A stretch of 64,000 bases of DNA from Diphasiastrum complanatum (Eukaryota > Streptophyta > Lycopodiopsida > Lycopodiales > Lycopodiaceae), in the NCBI GenBank assembly GCA_029204225.1, contig CM055105.1, forward strand, positions 13,471,721 through 13,535,720, in the 5' to 3' direction. The position numbers and the translations under genes were made by a program. Positions 12,812-25,224 of the stretch are shown in pieces. The notes under the pieces were generated by a model that saw only the letters and a program-made list of their open reading frames with translations, was not told the origin of the DNA and did not search any database. Within the stretch, counting starts at the first letter, position 1; each line of letters opens with the position of its first letter.

Positions 12812-13099
12812 TCAGATGAATCTTTGAATTGGCAGTTGGAAAGGTAAAGGGGGAGAAAAAAAGATGAGCCTTTTGGCTAGAATTCCTGCCCTAGATCTAT
12901 GCATCGTATTGATGGGGTTATAAGATGGATTATACAAGAAGGGTGGGAGTGAGCCATTGAGAGAGACTTTGTTCATGGTCTGAACTATATCACATTTGAA
13001 AACGTCCCAGAAAGTATTAAAAAACTCCATGAGTATAGATGCATCGAGTCTTGGGGTTTTTGATTTTATTCTACATGGTCTTTGAGGGATAGTGTACAT
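12812..13099 (-). pseudogene. LINE reverse transcriptase fossil
   Basis: The minus-strand frame resembles the start of the RT domain of plant L1-type LINEs: a degraded P-x-LD-x-x-x-MEFF block, then NTFWDVFKCDIVQTMN and NGSLPPFL. In that family this region reads roughly GPDGFPxEFF..FWD..K.D......NG.LP. The catalytic palm motifs are not present, so only an N-terminal RT piece survives. The segment has lost the family glycines and is certainly dead. Confidence 0.65.
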
Positions 13100-14678
13100 C
13101 TAAAGTTGAAGCAATGCTTTAACAAAAACTACAAGAAGAACAATGTTCATTAAAATTTTGAAAAACTTTCAAGTTTAATGACATCTCTAAGTGCCTAGAG
13201 ATTATTGACATATAAATTTAATATTTCACATAAGATAAATGAATAGGCATGGTTGTATTTCACAAGAGTGCAAGAAGATATAAATTTGTAACTTGTTTTA
13301 TCAATCATTCTAATAGACATTTCCATGTGTACAATACATAACATGAAGGTATAGAAAAATCCTATAACGTATTATTTGCTTAAAACATTAAACCAAAATT
13401 ATCATTTTACAAAGACATTGCAAAGTTCGAAAAGGGGTTTCCAGAAGCAATAATGCACAAATGACATATTTAGAATCATAAAAGATGAAACTTTGTTTGA
13501 AAAATCAAAAGAATTTTGAAGTGTTTGATTAAAGGTCCAAGAACACATTTTAATTTTTTCCTTTCAGTCATCTTGGAAAACCTTCTACAATTCAATATCT
13601 ATCTAAAAGAAAATTGTTGCAACAACTAAACTTTGAAGTAAATGTAAAAGATTGAAAGAAATAAAACTTTGTAAAAAGTATGACAATTTGATCAGTGTAA
13701 TGTGAAGCAAAACTCTCTTTGAAAATGATATTTCTTGTTTGCAAAACTATCACACATAAATTTTCAAATCCATGAACAAAACATACAACTTCATATTGCA
13801 TGGTAAATATGTGTCTATACTCCTTTTTCTTTTACAATCTATCTCAATAAATATTGCTCATTAAAAATAGAATTTAATTTTTGTAGTATATTTCTCATCA
13901 TAACATTTTTGTTTGAATAAAACATTTGGAAGTTGTGTAGTCATTAGAAACCATGAAATAATCATATTGGCAAGCAAGAGAAACATTTAATTGAGCAATT
14001 GATCATAGAGAAAAATTCAAACAATAGGCACAATTTTATTCAATTGTTTCAATGGTTTGATTGGAGAATATGATTAAGAGATAACAAAATAAAAACGCAT
14101 TACGTGTCATGACATTAAGAAAATAAAATTCACTTCATGAATTAGATGGACGAATTTTTGTGGCATTCAAAAAGATGTATACATATAAAATCAGCTTCTA
14201 TTGTAATAAAATGTATTTTTATTGATCTTCATTTTTTTCTATCATTAGTTGAATTATACTATTATAAAAAAATTGTTCTATATTATGGAGTAAAAACTTT
14301 TACTAATTTTATTTTTCTCACATCATTATTATATTGAGTAAACAAATAGAGTTCTTGACCTTTTGATTCACAGTAAACATGCAATTGTGATATCTTGATT
14401 ATAGGATTTTGTCATGATGTGATGATCATGGTAAATAGATATAAATGATCTCTTGGTCTCGTTATAGTGATACATGCATATAAGATATGCAGTGAGCTAT
14501 GAAAGATGTCTAAAATTACAAAAAGTGAAGATGAAAACAACACTTTTATACATAATGTACATATATTAGATTTTGTTTGTACATGTGCCAGCTATAAAAA
14601 TATCTAGATGTCGCGCACGTGTGATAATGATATCACAAAGTATGGATGAATTGCATGTTGACACATGGCCAAATAAGA

Positions 14679-14679
<1 letters not shown>
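13100..14679. other. AT-rich non-coding DNA
   Basis: Strongly AT-rich sequence with no domain, long open frame or clear repeat. Open frames of 60-70 codons here are what base composition would produce. Confidence 0.55.

Positions 14680-14736
<57 letters not shown>
14680..14736. repeat. (AT)n microsatellite
   Basis: About 28 uninterrupted AT units. It can extrude a cruciform and is likely to be length-polymorphic. The open frames of alternating Ile and Tyr on both strands are artefacts. Confidence 0.98.
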
Positions 14737-14738
<2 letters not shown>

Positions 14739-14938
14739 ACTTACTGTGGAGACAAAATCTATTATGATCCAAAACATTGTTGATTTCCTGCATGAACTGT
14801 AAAAACTGCTGCAGTTAGGTATTCATTATAGTGTTTGAGATAGGGCTAAGCATTATGTTAGATATCTCCCAAACACTTTAAAGTTGACAACTCGGTATAT
14901 CTTATAATTTCAGAAGATTCTAGGACTTGCGTACCAAG

Positions 14939-15058
14939 AAGCATTATAAGTTGTCTACCAAATATTGTCTACCATTTCAAATTATAAAGAAAATTGGATC
15001 TTTGGCTTATGAACTTGATCTTCAAAACAAATTCACTACTCACCTAGTTTTTATGTAA
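14939..15058 (+). pseudogene. Gypsy integrase C-terminal fragment
   Basis: A frame of about 39 codons reads KLSTKYCLPFQIIKKIGS, then LAYELDL and THLVF. This is the post-core segment of Ty3/Gypsy integrase (family pattern KLSPRYxGPFxIxxxIGxVAYxLxLP....HxVFHVS). It ends at a stop where HVS would follow. Upstream integrase is absent, so this is a short relic beside a Copia relic. Confidence 0.75.
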
Positions 15059-15098
15059 GCTGATTGAAATTAAATTTACATGAAGGTTATACAATTGG

Positions 15099-15660
15099 AT
15101 GGAGGCTATGTGCAACGAGGAGCATACAGTTGGGCTGCCTAGATCCTTGATAGGAGGTGGTGATGCATGGGAGGCATGTGCTTTGTCTAAAGCACCTAAG
15201 TTGCCTTTCTCAAGATCTACGACAAGGTCATCATTATCCTTGCAATCACTTCACTCAAGAGCGCACTTTCCAAGTGTAAGAAATGGTGGATCTACCTCTT
15301 TCAAACTCTCCTTAGTTAATGATGATAGATATGATTTGTTCTACTTTTCATCATCAAGAGCTATGATGTTTTTCATCTTGTGTAGATGTGCTAAGAAAAT
15401 GAAGTTGGTAGCTTCATCATGCTTTTGTGAAGCAACTTCATTTTGAAAAATGGTGTCATAAGCAAAACACCATTTAATGTAATGTACTTGAAATTATTTG
15501 AGTCCACATGCTTTGATCATGATCATTTCAATGTAAGGTCCAAAGATTATCCTACTTTAATGAAAGGAATAATTGTAGTTTTTTGCTCTTCAAGTAATGG
15601 AGATTGTAGAATCTACATTTTTTCCTCCAAAAGAAGTTGTCAATGGCGAGAATATGATCT
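15099..15660 (+). pseudogene. Copia integrase relic, core deleted
   Basis: The first part (to about 15400) aligns by eye with the GAG-pre-integrase / integrase zinc-finger junction of Copia: CALSKAPKLPFSRSTTRSS, then GGSTSFKLSLVNDD where the family has GGS.YF.TF.DD. The second part (about 15443-15660, other frame) matches the integrase C-terminus: KTPFNVMYLKLFESTCF and RSKDYPTLMKGI. The catalytic core between them has been lost and a frameshift separates them. Confidence 0.65.
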
Positions 15661-16685
15661 TTCATAGTGGAAGACTTGCAAACTTGAAGGAGCACTTTTG
15701 GATTAGCACCTTATTCAACTCATTGATGGAGAGGAGTTGAATCAAGTGCAAGGAAAGTTTGAAGGGGCCAAGAAGTCCTTCAAAGTCCAAGATGGAGACA
15801 TCAAGGCTCAAGTTCATTGGAAGGAAAGGAGAGTGACATATCTCATGCACCTTCTATCCTAAATATTATAAGCCATATTATGATAGTATTCAACATAATT
15901 TGTCTATCATTGACAATAAAGCCGCCACAAATCTGGATATAACACATTGACATCTAATAATAGATTGTCGTCTTCGACTTTCTCAAAATTTAGAACTGTT
16001 GAAGGTCGAAATAAATCTAATTGGAATCGGTGTCTCCGTTATAGTTGTAGAAGTCTAGTTTCTTATGTCTAATATGATCTAATGCATTAATAATGTACAT
16101 CTTGTGTATATTCTGAACTTCCATATGGTATAATTGAAAATTTGCCCTATTAAATTGCCCTTTGTAGTAAACTTAGTTTTTTCCATAGTAACTTCAAAAG
16201 ATCATCTCTCTCCGAAGGAGTTTCCCACTCCTTCCAGGTGATGCTTATTATTTCTAATAACAAGCAATAGTCAACATGCCATTATAGTTCAACGTTAAAG
16301 GACATGGAAATCTGTAGTCAAATTTTTTGATAAAAAAATATGAAATTCGGTACATGGTACTTTGTTTGGCTTGCTTGTTCCTGGTACGAGTGCATTTCAG
16401 TGGCATAGCTTCTTGAGTATCTTCTTGTGTGGTTGTGTCAACCTTCCTTGTGTAGATAGCATTGCTGATCTATTGTCTTAGGTTTGCAAGTTCTTTTTAC
16501 AGCCTGTCATTATTAGAGATAGCAGTCAAAGATTCATTATAAATGTCAACTTCTGAGCACTAAATAATGATTGGCCTAGACTGGAATTGTATAGCAGCTT
16601 CTTTATTCTTTTGTAATATAATGATTTTTTTCTTTTAACTTTAAATTTTTTGGTCCGACTATAAATATTCTTGGGGTCCAAGATT
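15661..16685. other. No gene recognised
   Basis: No domain or repeat stands out. It lies between two Copia relics and may include eroded element sequence. Confidence 0.5.
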
Positions 16686-16689
16686 TCAA

Positions 16690-18893
16690 TCATCTAGTCG
16701 AGAATCAAACTAGAAAGATAATAAAAGTTTTAAGAACTAATAGAGGTGGAGAAATCAATTCCATTGAGTTTGATTCAATGTTTTTAAAACAAAGAAATTC
16801 GACAACACTTTACAACTACTTATACATAACAAAAACATGGCGAAGCACAGCAGAAGAATTGCATACACTACTTGAGTGTGCAAGGAGCATGATGAAAGCT
16901 CATCGATTGAAGAACTACTATTGGGTTGAAATGGTCCACATGGGTTCTCATCTCCAAAATCAATATTTGACCAAAGTCCTTTGAAGGTATTTCTCCCAAA
17001 GTTGAGGCTTATAATGGCCATACATCTAGTGTTGTTCATCTCAAAGTCTTTGGATGTAGAATTTATATGCATATACTTGATGAGAGACATAGAAAGCTTG
17101 ATGCTAAGTCATTGAAACGCCTATTTTTGTTGGCTACTCTATCAAATCAAAAACTTATAAGCTGTTTAAGCATATGGCTAGACATACGTGTCATAGTTGA
17201 GATGTAACTTTGACAAGAGAAGTACACACAACTTGCCATTAGAGAATTGAGAAAGTGAGCCATGGGTTTTCCTTGATGATCAAGATGATGTTGTTCGTGA
17301 GGGTGATACCCATCCACCTAATGAAGGTAATCAAAAATTTGATGGTGAACTCCTATTGATACTTATTTCAGATGATTCTTCTCATATTGATGTTGATGTA
17401 GAGGCAACTTCGACCAAGAGATTCTAAGTGTTATGTCAACTATGCATTGATGCTTAGTGTCCTTAACACTAATGAACCTAAATCTTATGAGAATGCTAGT
17501 ATGAGTGATCATTGAATGAAAGCCATGGGGAGAAATACAGATCTTTAATAAAGAATGAGACATGGGATCTAGTGCCAACACCCAAGGACCAAAAGCATAT
17601 AGGCACCAAGTGGATTTACAAGGTAAAGTAACAGTTTAGATGGGACACTTGACAGGCATAATACACACTTGGTAGCGAAGGGATATGCTCAACAAGAATT
17701 TACTGATTTTGATGCAACCTTTGCTCTTGTGGCCAAGATGAACACTATTTGTCGTTTCACATTTTTCATGGCATATCTATCAAATGGATGTGAAGAGTGC
17801 TTTTTTGAATGGTGTATTGGTGGATGAGAAAGTCTACGTTGCACAACCACGAGGCTTTCTTATTTTAGGAAAAGAGAATTTTGTTGTAGATTAAAGAAAG
17901 CTCTTTATGGTTTGAAGCAATCACCTAGAGCTTGGTATGCTTGCATTGACAGCTTTCTTGTCAATTATAACTTTATTCAGTTTGAGTGTGATTCTAATCT
18001 TTATATACTGCATAAGGATGATCACATCATTTTTCTCATAGTTCATGTGGATGATTTGATCATCACTAGAATTTGTGGCAAGTCAAACATAGCTTGTCCT
18101 TGAAATTCGAGATGAAGGATTTGGGTGAGCTACATTACTGTAAGATGTTGGACAAAGTCAAACATAGCCTGTCCTTGGAATTCGAGATGAAGTATTTGGG
18201 TGAGCTACATTTCAATCTTGGAATTGTGGTATGGCGTTATGAGGACAAATTATTTTATTGTCAATCAAAATATGTTTGCAATGATTTTTAAAAAAACATT
18301 TATATAATGGATTTGAAACATGTTTCTACACCAATGGTATCAAATGTTAACCTGACAAGTTGTATTGATGAGGATCAAGTCAATGCTACTTTATACCGAC
18401 AACTAATTGGTTCCTTGATCTATTTGACTATTACAAGACTAGAGATCATGTATGTGATTGGTGTGATCATTCATTTTTTGACAAGCCCAAGGGAAATTCA
18501 TTGGAGGAGTGCAAAAGCGCTCTCAAGTACCTCAAGAATATGTTCATTATAGCTTAGAATATGCTTTCTTTGATGATGTTGTACTTCATGGTTATTGTGA
18601 TGCAGATTGGGCTACAAGTGTAGAAGATACGAAAATGTATTTTAGATTGTGTTTTTATACTGAGAAGCTCTACTATGCATGGCAGAGCAAAAAGCAAGCT
18701 AATATTGTGCCATCTTCAGCTAAAACTGAATATAATTCAACTAAATTTGTAGTATGTGAATCCATGTGGTTGAGAAGACTATTTTCAAAGTTCTATTATT
18801 TCAATGTGAAGCCACCACCATATTGTGTGATAGTCAAATGCTTACAAATTGTGAAGAATCATGTATCTCATGCACATGCACATGCACATTGAG
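16690..18893 (+). pseudogene. Copia pol relic: integrase, RT, RNase H
   Basis: Domains occur in Copia order but in several frames. Integrase core tail: VLRTNRGGE, then TLLECARSMMKAHRLKNYYW and VVHLKVFGC. The RT begins near 17500 with NETWDLVPTPKDQKHIGTKW, then KKALYGLKQSPRAWY and the catalytic HVDDLIIT (usually YVDDLI). Thumb/connection: LYRQLIGSLIYLTITR. RNase H: GYCDADWA, SKKQANIVPSSAKTEYNS and CESMWLRRLF. Many stops and frameshifts make it inactive. An in-frame 75-bp tandem duplication lies in the RT (listed separately). No LTR was recognised at either end. Confidence 0.88.
18081..18230 (+). repeat. In-frame 75-bp tandem duplication in Copia RT
   Basis: The segment starting agtcaaacatagc at 18081 recurs at 18156, exactly 75 bp (25 codons) later. 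Both copies read KHSLSL-(K/E)-FEMK, then LGELH. The duplication keeps frame but lengthens the RT palm by 25 residues. Confidence 0.85.
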
Positions 18894-19373
18894 ACTCATT
18901 ATCACTTCGTGTGAGAAGGTTGACTCTAAAGAACTGAAGTTTAACTCTAAGTGAAGTTGATTTATTGTTCTACACATGATTGGGTGGTAGTTATCTTCAC
19001 TAACCTTTTAATGAATACAAAGCTTTTGCATTTTGAATTATTTATAAATATTGTAGAAACCAAGTTTATATTAAAAAGGAGTATTAAAAACACATAATGA
19101 TGAGCTTGGTATTTGTATATAACTCGAATATTAATTTTATGTTAGACTTGAGTTGTCAAGTCACATGGTTAAGTACTTCTAGTAACCTTGCGACATGAGA
19201 GCTCGTGCCCACTTGTCTCCAAATCAGAAACGTAATGATTGGCTGATTCTTCTCTAAGAATGTGATATCTTGGCTGTTCCTTCTTGCTGGAGGGTCAAGA
19301 TATAAAATTCAAGGGCAAATCTTATCCTGATCCTCTAATTTTCTTTACCTACACTCTTTTGAAATGAGCTCCC

Positions 19374-19374
<1 letters not shown>

Positions 19375-19439
<65 letters not shown>
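19375..19439. repeat. (GT)n(GA)n microsatellite
   Basis: About 9 GT units pass into about 24 GA units. It lies downstream of the VTE3 stop codon, which is on the opposite strand. Confidence 0.97.
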
Positions 19440-19443
<4 letters not shown>

Positions 19444-20237
19444 CGTGTGCTTGGTGTGCATGCAAGCACACGCAGGGGAAGGGGAAGCAGTGTCAAGTGT
19501 CCTGGTCATGAAAACAAGCACAAAGAAAATGCGAAAACATCAAATCAGATATTCAGCTACTATAATCATTAATGTTCATGGATAAATTATCTTTCAAAAC
19601 CATACTGCTAGTGTTGATTGTATGGAGGTATGAACTTAATGCCTGTGAAAGTAAGATAGTCTAGAAATTAATGCAACTTTGATCAAACCAAGGCTTACCA
19701 TGCTGCTATCTCTGAACTGGACCTTCCCCCTCAAGACAAAGAGTTTCAACATACAAATACATTTGTTTTCTATTCAGGTCACTTTTGGTTTGGAGTCAAA
19801 CCCCTAACCTCAAGGAAAAGAAAAATACTCACCAACTCAACAGTTACTAACAAGATCGAAGAAGAATCTTGTGCAATATGTGGCAACCAAAATGCTGAAT
19901 GATTAATCCAAGTTTGATGGACAACAGATGTAACGAATACTCTAGTCTGTGATGCTCAGAAACAGATGAAAGCAAAAAAAAATCTTGCAGGAATATTCCT
20001 ACAAAATGTCAGACTGTGGACAATTGTCACCACCTTTGAGCGTAAAGGTTGACAAATCATCACAAATTCCAGTGCATGGTCTTGATGCAAAGGCTAACCG
20101 CTAGTGCCTGTTCAAAAGAGCATTCTTATAAGTCCTGTTCAACCACCAAAACTTAAAACACTGAGAAAGCCTTCATAACCTGTATGGTATTTTGTTACCA
20201 CTCTTTGAACAAAACTTCCTTCCACATGTTTTGACCT

Positions 20238-23200
20238 TCAGATGGGCTGGCCTTTTGGTGTGATCAAATCTTTCAACCACATATAGATGGGCACAAGCAC
20301 ATAGTATAGAGCAGCTAGATTTCCAAGGACGAATCTATATGCAAAAACAAACGGATTTGTTTGACCTTTCACATCCTCTGCTGGTGCATCAAGCTGCAGG
20401 CACATAGTTCACCATTTCAGCATGCATCTCGAGTGGACAGCACCGTCATGTGAGTCAAGTGTCAAACAGCAACAACAAGAGGCGTAAATCTCATACGTTT
20501 CTTAAGCAACTCGATGAATTTCAACACAAGCCAATAAGCAACAAAGTAAAGAATACTCCTCAGCCATGGTCCTTCCACTCTTCGGTAGGAACTCCTTGCA
20601 ACAAAAGGAGCACGCTCTCTATTGATCATCTATTGTGGAAACATAGCTAGCAAGCTAGCATAATGTAGACGGCCTGAGAAATGTATGCTTACTCATTCTG
20701 AAAATTTGCAAGCATCTGTGCTCTGTATGCGAAAAGCAAGCGTGGTTAGCAGGCATTGGCCCCACTGGTAGTCATTTCCAGGCCTTTGCATTTCAGGCTA
20801 CAATGGCAAATGAGATGTTTGTACACTTGTTAATAGCTAAGCAATTGCTTCAGTTGGATCTAAGAAGTCAGCAATGCATGTGATTGATTGAATTTTGAGT
20901 TCAATAATAGTTTGAATGTGTACGAAAACGAAATGCTAATCTATAACTATCATTGTAGTTCATGCAGGAGGCATATTGTTTCCCCTAATGCTTTTATTAT
21001 GTATGTATTGTAGGAGTAGCAGCAAATTTGAATTAATGCATAAGGATACTACTGGCTATAGCGTACCTTGCATGCAACAGTTAACCTCAAACTTACTGGT
21101 GATTTCTAGATAAGAAAGATCTTGCACTTTTGGTTTATATCAAATCTTCTGCAGAAGGATTTCTGTCATGATTGTTGCATGGGGTTCCACCTCGAAAGTT
21201 GCTCTAATCTCTAGAAGGTTCCACTAAGGGCCTCTAGATAGTATATATAAATAGGACTGTCATTTGCTCATTAGGTAGCTTATGATATCGATCTCCCTCT
21301 CTCTTAGGCTCATTAGTTTGCTGCTTTCATTGCTTGTAGGGTTAGGGTATGATCATATGTGACGTTTCTTAGCTATTCTTGTAGAAATTAGCTTAAGCTG
21401 CTCATGGTCATTATTTATGCTTCATGATTCAGTTCATAACTGCATCAGTCAGAGGTCTACCATGCCACGCAACCTTAAGATAAGTGCGGGCAAAGGGAAT
21501 AAAGTTCTCCTTCTAAGACTTTGCATGACCATGACTCACCTCACGCTCCACTTTCTCACACTAAGGATCCTCTAGCTGAGCCTTCTAACTCAACTAACAG
21601 GTCATTCTCAATGATCACAAACAACATCTGATAATGTGTCCCAGTAAGGTGTCTCAGATCACTCCGAGTTGTGGTGGAGCCTTGGATGGTATAAGTATGC
21701 CCATAGACCTCTCCAGGAGGAGAGCTTGTTGTATCTACATGCTACTAGTGTGACATCTCTCCTATTGAGTCCTTTTTGGTCCATAGCTCGGGGGCTAGAT
21801 CCGATTGGTCTAGGTTGGTTGGGTAGGTTTGATCCACCATCTGTTCCTTTTGTTCCTCTTGATTGAGCATCCTGGTCTTTGATCCTTGGATGAGTTTTCA
21901 AGTATCTCTCATGGTGCGATAACTCCAAAGGACTTACTCCCTCTGCCTATTTTCAAAATATTCACTATTGGTACTTAAAGTATCCACAACTCATATCTGA
22001 AATATGCATCTTTAGTGCCTCTTCCTCAAATCATAAGTAGGTGTCCCGTACCCAAGGACTTCATGGCACGCGTGAAGGACTTACAAAAAGTCCATTCACA
22101 TCTAGCACAAACTCTTAATCGCTTCTCTAAGCATATGCTTGGTATATGCTAAATAAGTTTGTGCCTCCACAGAAGCAACAAAGTGAGTTTACTCTCCCAC
22201 CTAATTGGTTTAAACTCGCACGCTGAAGGCCTCACATGTTAGCAATATATATCTTTTCCTAAGCCTTTATGATCTCTTTCTTGAGATCATTGCCAACCTT
22301 AGCAATGCCCAGGTCATGCAGTATACAAGATAGTGCATCACCAACCACATTGTCTTTCCTTTCCTTCACTATCCAATATTCAAGTTCCAAATTGAACTCC
22401 TGCATTAGCACGGTTCTCCTATCCTTGAGACCCTCAACTTTGGATGACTGTGAAATTCTTCTAAATATGATGATAAGGGTGGAAACAGAGCTCTACACCA
22501 TATCAGTAATGCCATCATACCTTGAGTGAGGTACAGCCTTGTACACCTTTGGCTCATGTGCACATACTTTTGATGTACATGAGTGACCTTCTTGCTACCA
22601 AAGGCAACTAGCCAACCCTCATGTCTGAACAGTAACCCTACATCAATGCAACTTAAAACCATAACTAACGTTAACAGCCCTTCTCAAGGCTACAAAATGT
22701 TATGTACCTTTGGACCTCACATGTATTAGCCTCTTGTAACTGGTACAACAAGGGAGCAGCCCCTTTGGCTGGATTCACAATAACACTTCCTGGCCTGGTA
22801 TAGCTGGGAGATGCTCTCCAGACTCTGGCTGTATGCCACAATGCGCCAATATTTCACTTGCTGATTCAAACTGGTTCAACTGATCAGCACTCACAATAGA
22901 ACTAAAACATAGGGAAACTGGTTGCATGCATGAAGTAAGTCCACACTACAATACGGCTTGACCATCTTGATGACAGGTTGGTCTTTTCAACTAAAAATGT
23001 AGCTCAACCTTAGCTTCAAAGTTTGCCACTTTCAATAACAGAGTAAAACAGTCTCCATAAGTGAATTCCCTGAGCTTGAAGCTGCCATAGCTGTTCACAA
23101 GCCTTTTGTCCACCTGTCAAGGGTTGCATTAACAGCTGCTAAGTGCTCCTTCAAGGACAAAGGTCAAATATCGCATATGCAGTTCCAGGAACCTGTTCGA

Positions 23201-24925
23201 AAGAATGTGCTCTAACTGCACATTTTAACCTGAATCAAGATCGATTACACCTCGGAAAGCTGCCCATTTCACTGCTTGAATGGAACATGAAGAAATGCGA
23301 TCAGCTCGCTGCTCAACAATATCAATGGTCTTCAATAGGTTAATGGAAAAGGCCAAATCTTTTTGTGAAATGACACATGCTTATCGTTCTGTTTAACAAA
23401 GGTTGCTACCTTGATTGCTAGTAGATGATTCCACATAACCTTTATGTAAGCTCCTCAAAATGAATAATCTTAAGAAAATTTTAGAACCTCCTCTCCAGTT
23501 GAAATGTATAAATATATCATTGTCCTACAATATTACCCATACAATGTTGGTTTTATGATTTCAATGCCTTGATCGACAAACTGTGAGCTAGGGCTTGTCA
23601 TTGGTTGATGATAAAGATATGATAAAGGGTTTATAGCCAAAGACTACCTGCAAAGAAGAATCCCCTGCTTCAGGCTTGACTCCTGTAACAGCACAGCCCA
23701 TTATCAAGCCATGTCTTCTGACTCCTCTGTACCATTTGGGTCCAATTCTTTTCAGCTGCACATCCTTGAAGCCTGCTTTTGTAAACCACTCAATGTATTC
23801 TTCTTCCTTGGGAAATAACATCCAAACATCTGCAAAGAACCGTGAAAGCCAGAACGTTGGGTACACTGGCCCTATCACGCAAGCTTTTCCTCCCTTCTTC
23901 AAGACTCTGTAAGCCTCCTTAATGCCCCTCTGTGGATCTGGCCAGTACTCAATGCTGGAATACAAAAAGAGGAACTCATTAGCACTATGGTTGGAGCATA
24001 CTTTGCAATTCTTGCTACAGAAACAGGGTATCATGCTTTCAAACGAGAAACACTCCCCCAGCCCCCCAACCAACCCCAAACAATAAGTGAGTTTATACCT
24101 AATAAAACCTAAAATCTAGATGCAAACTAACTGATACAAGTTGAATGTTAAGACAAAGTTAAGCAAGCTCTTGAACTATATGCAGAAGCGCGATAAGTTA
24201 TCTAAATAAATATACCTTCCAGCTGAGACATATCGATCTGCATAGTCTGTCCCAAACGGAAGATTTTCTGCATCCCCCTCCAGGATTTTGCAATCTTTCA
24301 AAGGCTCCTTTTCTTTGGCTTTCGCGAGCTGATGAGGTGATTGGTCCAAAATAGTCACATTCTTTGCATCCACATGCTTCACTATTCCTAATGTAGAAAA
24401 GCCTGTTCCACCCCCGACATCCACAACTACCAGATTCCTATCATTTAAATCGGCAGGCTCCAGAGCATCTTCCCTCATGTCCTCTGTCCAATGCCCAGGA
24501 TTGATAATATGATCATAGATGATGGACAAGAACCTATAGAACCAAAATGCTTCCTGCTTGTGCTGTATGAAGCGCGGTTGAGATGCAGACCTTGATGCGG
24601 AAACATTACAGCGCACACTTGTGGAGCGTACTCTTGATCTTTCCTGAGGAGCCAGAGATTGCACCTTTGACCAAAAATCCATTCTACTTACTCCCATCGA
24701 AAGCCTACCCTCAACTGCATTACAGTTTCTCATACCAAAACCCCACTGATTGCAGATTCCGCTGCCAGCTCGAGGACTCTTAAGAGATCTTCTACTGAAT
24801 TGCCCGGTTTTCTTAACAGTGCCTATCGAAATGCGGTTGTCAAATCCGCAGTAGGAGCACGAGTTGTTGAGCTGCAGATGATACAGTGTCACGTTTCCTC
24901 CACCTGCCGCTGTAGTTAGAGCCAT
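20238..24925 (-). CDS. VTE3: MPBQ/MSBQ methyltransferase, chloroplastic (VTE3)
   Basis: This SAM-dependent methyltransferase of the plastid inner envelope methylates 2-methyl-6-phytyl- and 2-methyl-6-solanesyl-benzoquinol, the step leading to tocopherols and plastoquinone-9. The exons are 24925-24216, 23954-23648 and 20393-20238 (stop tca at 20238-20240). All junctions are gt/ag: phase 2 at VSAG|S and phase 0 after GDSSLQ. The product is 390 residues: a Ser/Arg-rich transit region (about 1-110), EAFWFYRFLS, PGHWTEDMRE, SAM motif I VVDVGGGTGF (about 168-177), TILDQSPHQLAKAK, GDAENLPF, SIEYWPDPQRGIKEAYRVLK, GPVYPTFWLSRFFADVW and KRIGPKWYRGVRRHG. Exon 3 (51 codons) supplies the C-terminal membrane anchor and tail: NPFVFAYRFVLG, YYVLVPIYMWLKD and PKGQPI. 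I start at ATG 24925; the open frame extends five codons upstream only to a GTG. The protein is longer than the Arabidopsis enzyme because of the N-terminus. Intron 1 is 261 bp and intron 2 is 3254 bp. The gene appears intact. Confidence 0.96.
21160..21620 (+). mobile_element. Possible LTR and gag start inside VTE3 intron 2
   Basis: A TATA-like box (tatatataaata, 21242-21253) is followed by about 180 bp of leader-like sequence and then an ATG at 21461. Shortly before the ATG comes a loose match to the tRNA-Met primer site (gcatcagtcagagg, near 21443). A frame with SHTKDPLAEPSNSTN follows. This layout resembles the 5' end of an LTR element, but no second LTR or gag domain is clear. Low confidence. 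Confidence 0.3.
22240..22660 (-). pseudogene. Gypsy RNase H fossil in VTE3 intron 2
   Basis: Minus-strand frames give LFRHEGWLVAFGSKK (Gypsy RNase H: L.Q.G.PVAF.SKKL) and, after a frame change, LKDRRTVLMQEFNLELEYW, followed shortly by KDNVVGDALS. These match the end of the Ty3/Gypsy RNase H, where DNVVADALSR is nearly invariant. It lies on the same strand as VTE3 and is removed with intron 2. RT and integrase were not recognised next to it. The region 21621-22239 between it and the possible LTR shows no domain. Confidence 0.7.
22661..23647 (-). other. Remainder of VTE3 intron 2
   Basis: Non-coding intron sequence running from the Gypsy fossil back to the exon 2 donor. No domain or repeat is visible. 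The donor is CAG|GTAGTC, reading on the minus strand at 23650-23642. Confidence 0.6.
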
Positions 24926-25104
24926 AGATCTAAAACCCACCCTCGAGGCCTTTCTAGAGCAAAACTCAAGAATAAGGCTAACCCGAGAGGACGTTGGTCA
25001 TTCACCCACAAACAAGAAAGGACAAACAAATTCTATCTTTGCTTTTGGGCTGAATATACATGTATGCTCTGCAATGGCAATGGCTATCTACGTACACACA
25101 AAGG

Positions 25105-25224
25105 TTGCTGGACAGCCCAGAAGTACAAAATCAGTTGTCAAACAGACATTGAAGGCCCACTGTCCACAAAGCTTGCTGGACAGCCCAGAAGCACAAAATC
25201 AGCTGTCAAACAGACATTGAAGGC
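25105..25224. repeat. Tandem duplication, period 68 bp
   Basis: Copies start at 25105 and 25173 with ttgctggacagcccagaag. They share 52 bp with two differences and are separated by a less conserved spacer. Located 180-300 bp upstream of the VTE3 start codon. Confidence 0.88.

Noticed and set aside
19140-19230. tRNA-like or SINE-like A/B box text (ggttaagt..., gagctcgtgccc)
   Set aside because: It does not fold into a cloverleaf, and the box matches are too loose to call a tRNA or SINE.
21659-21928. Open frames on both strands in VTE3 intron 2
   Set aside because: They overlap each other in opposite directions and match nothing; possibly eroded element DNA.
24923-24940. Upstream GTG as the VTE3 start
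   Set aside because: Plant nuclear genes start at ATG; the ATG at 24925 has G at +4 and leaves a good transit region.
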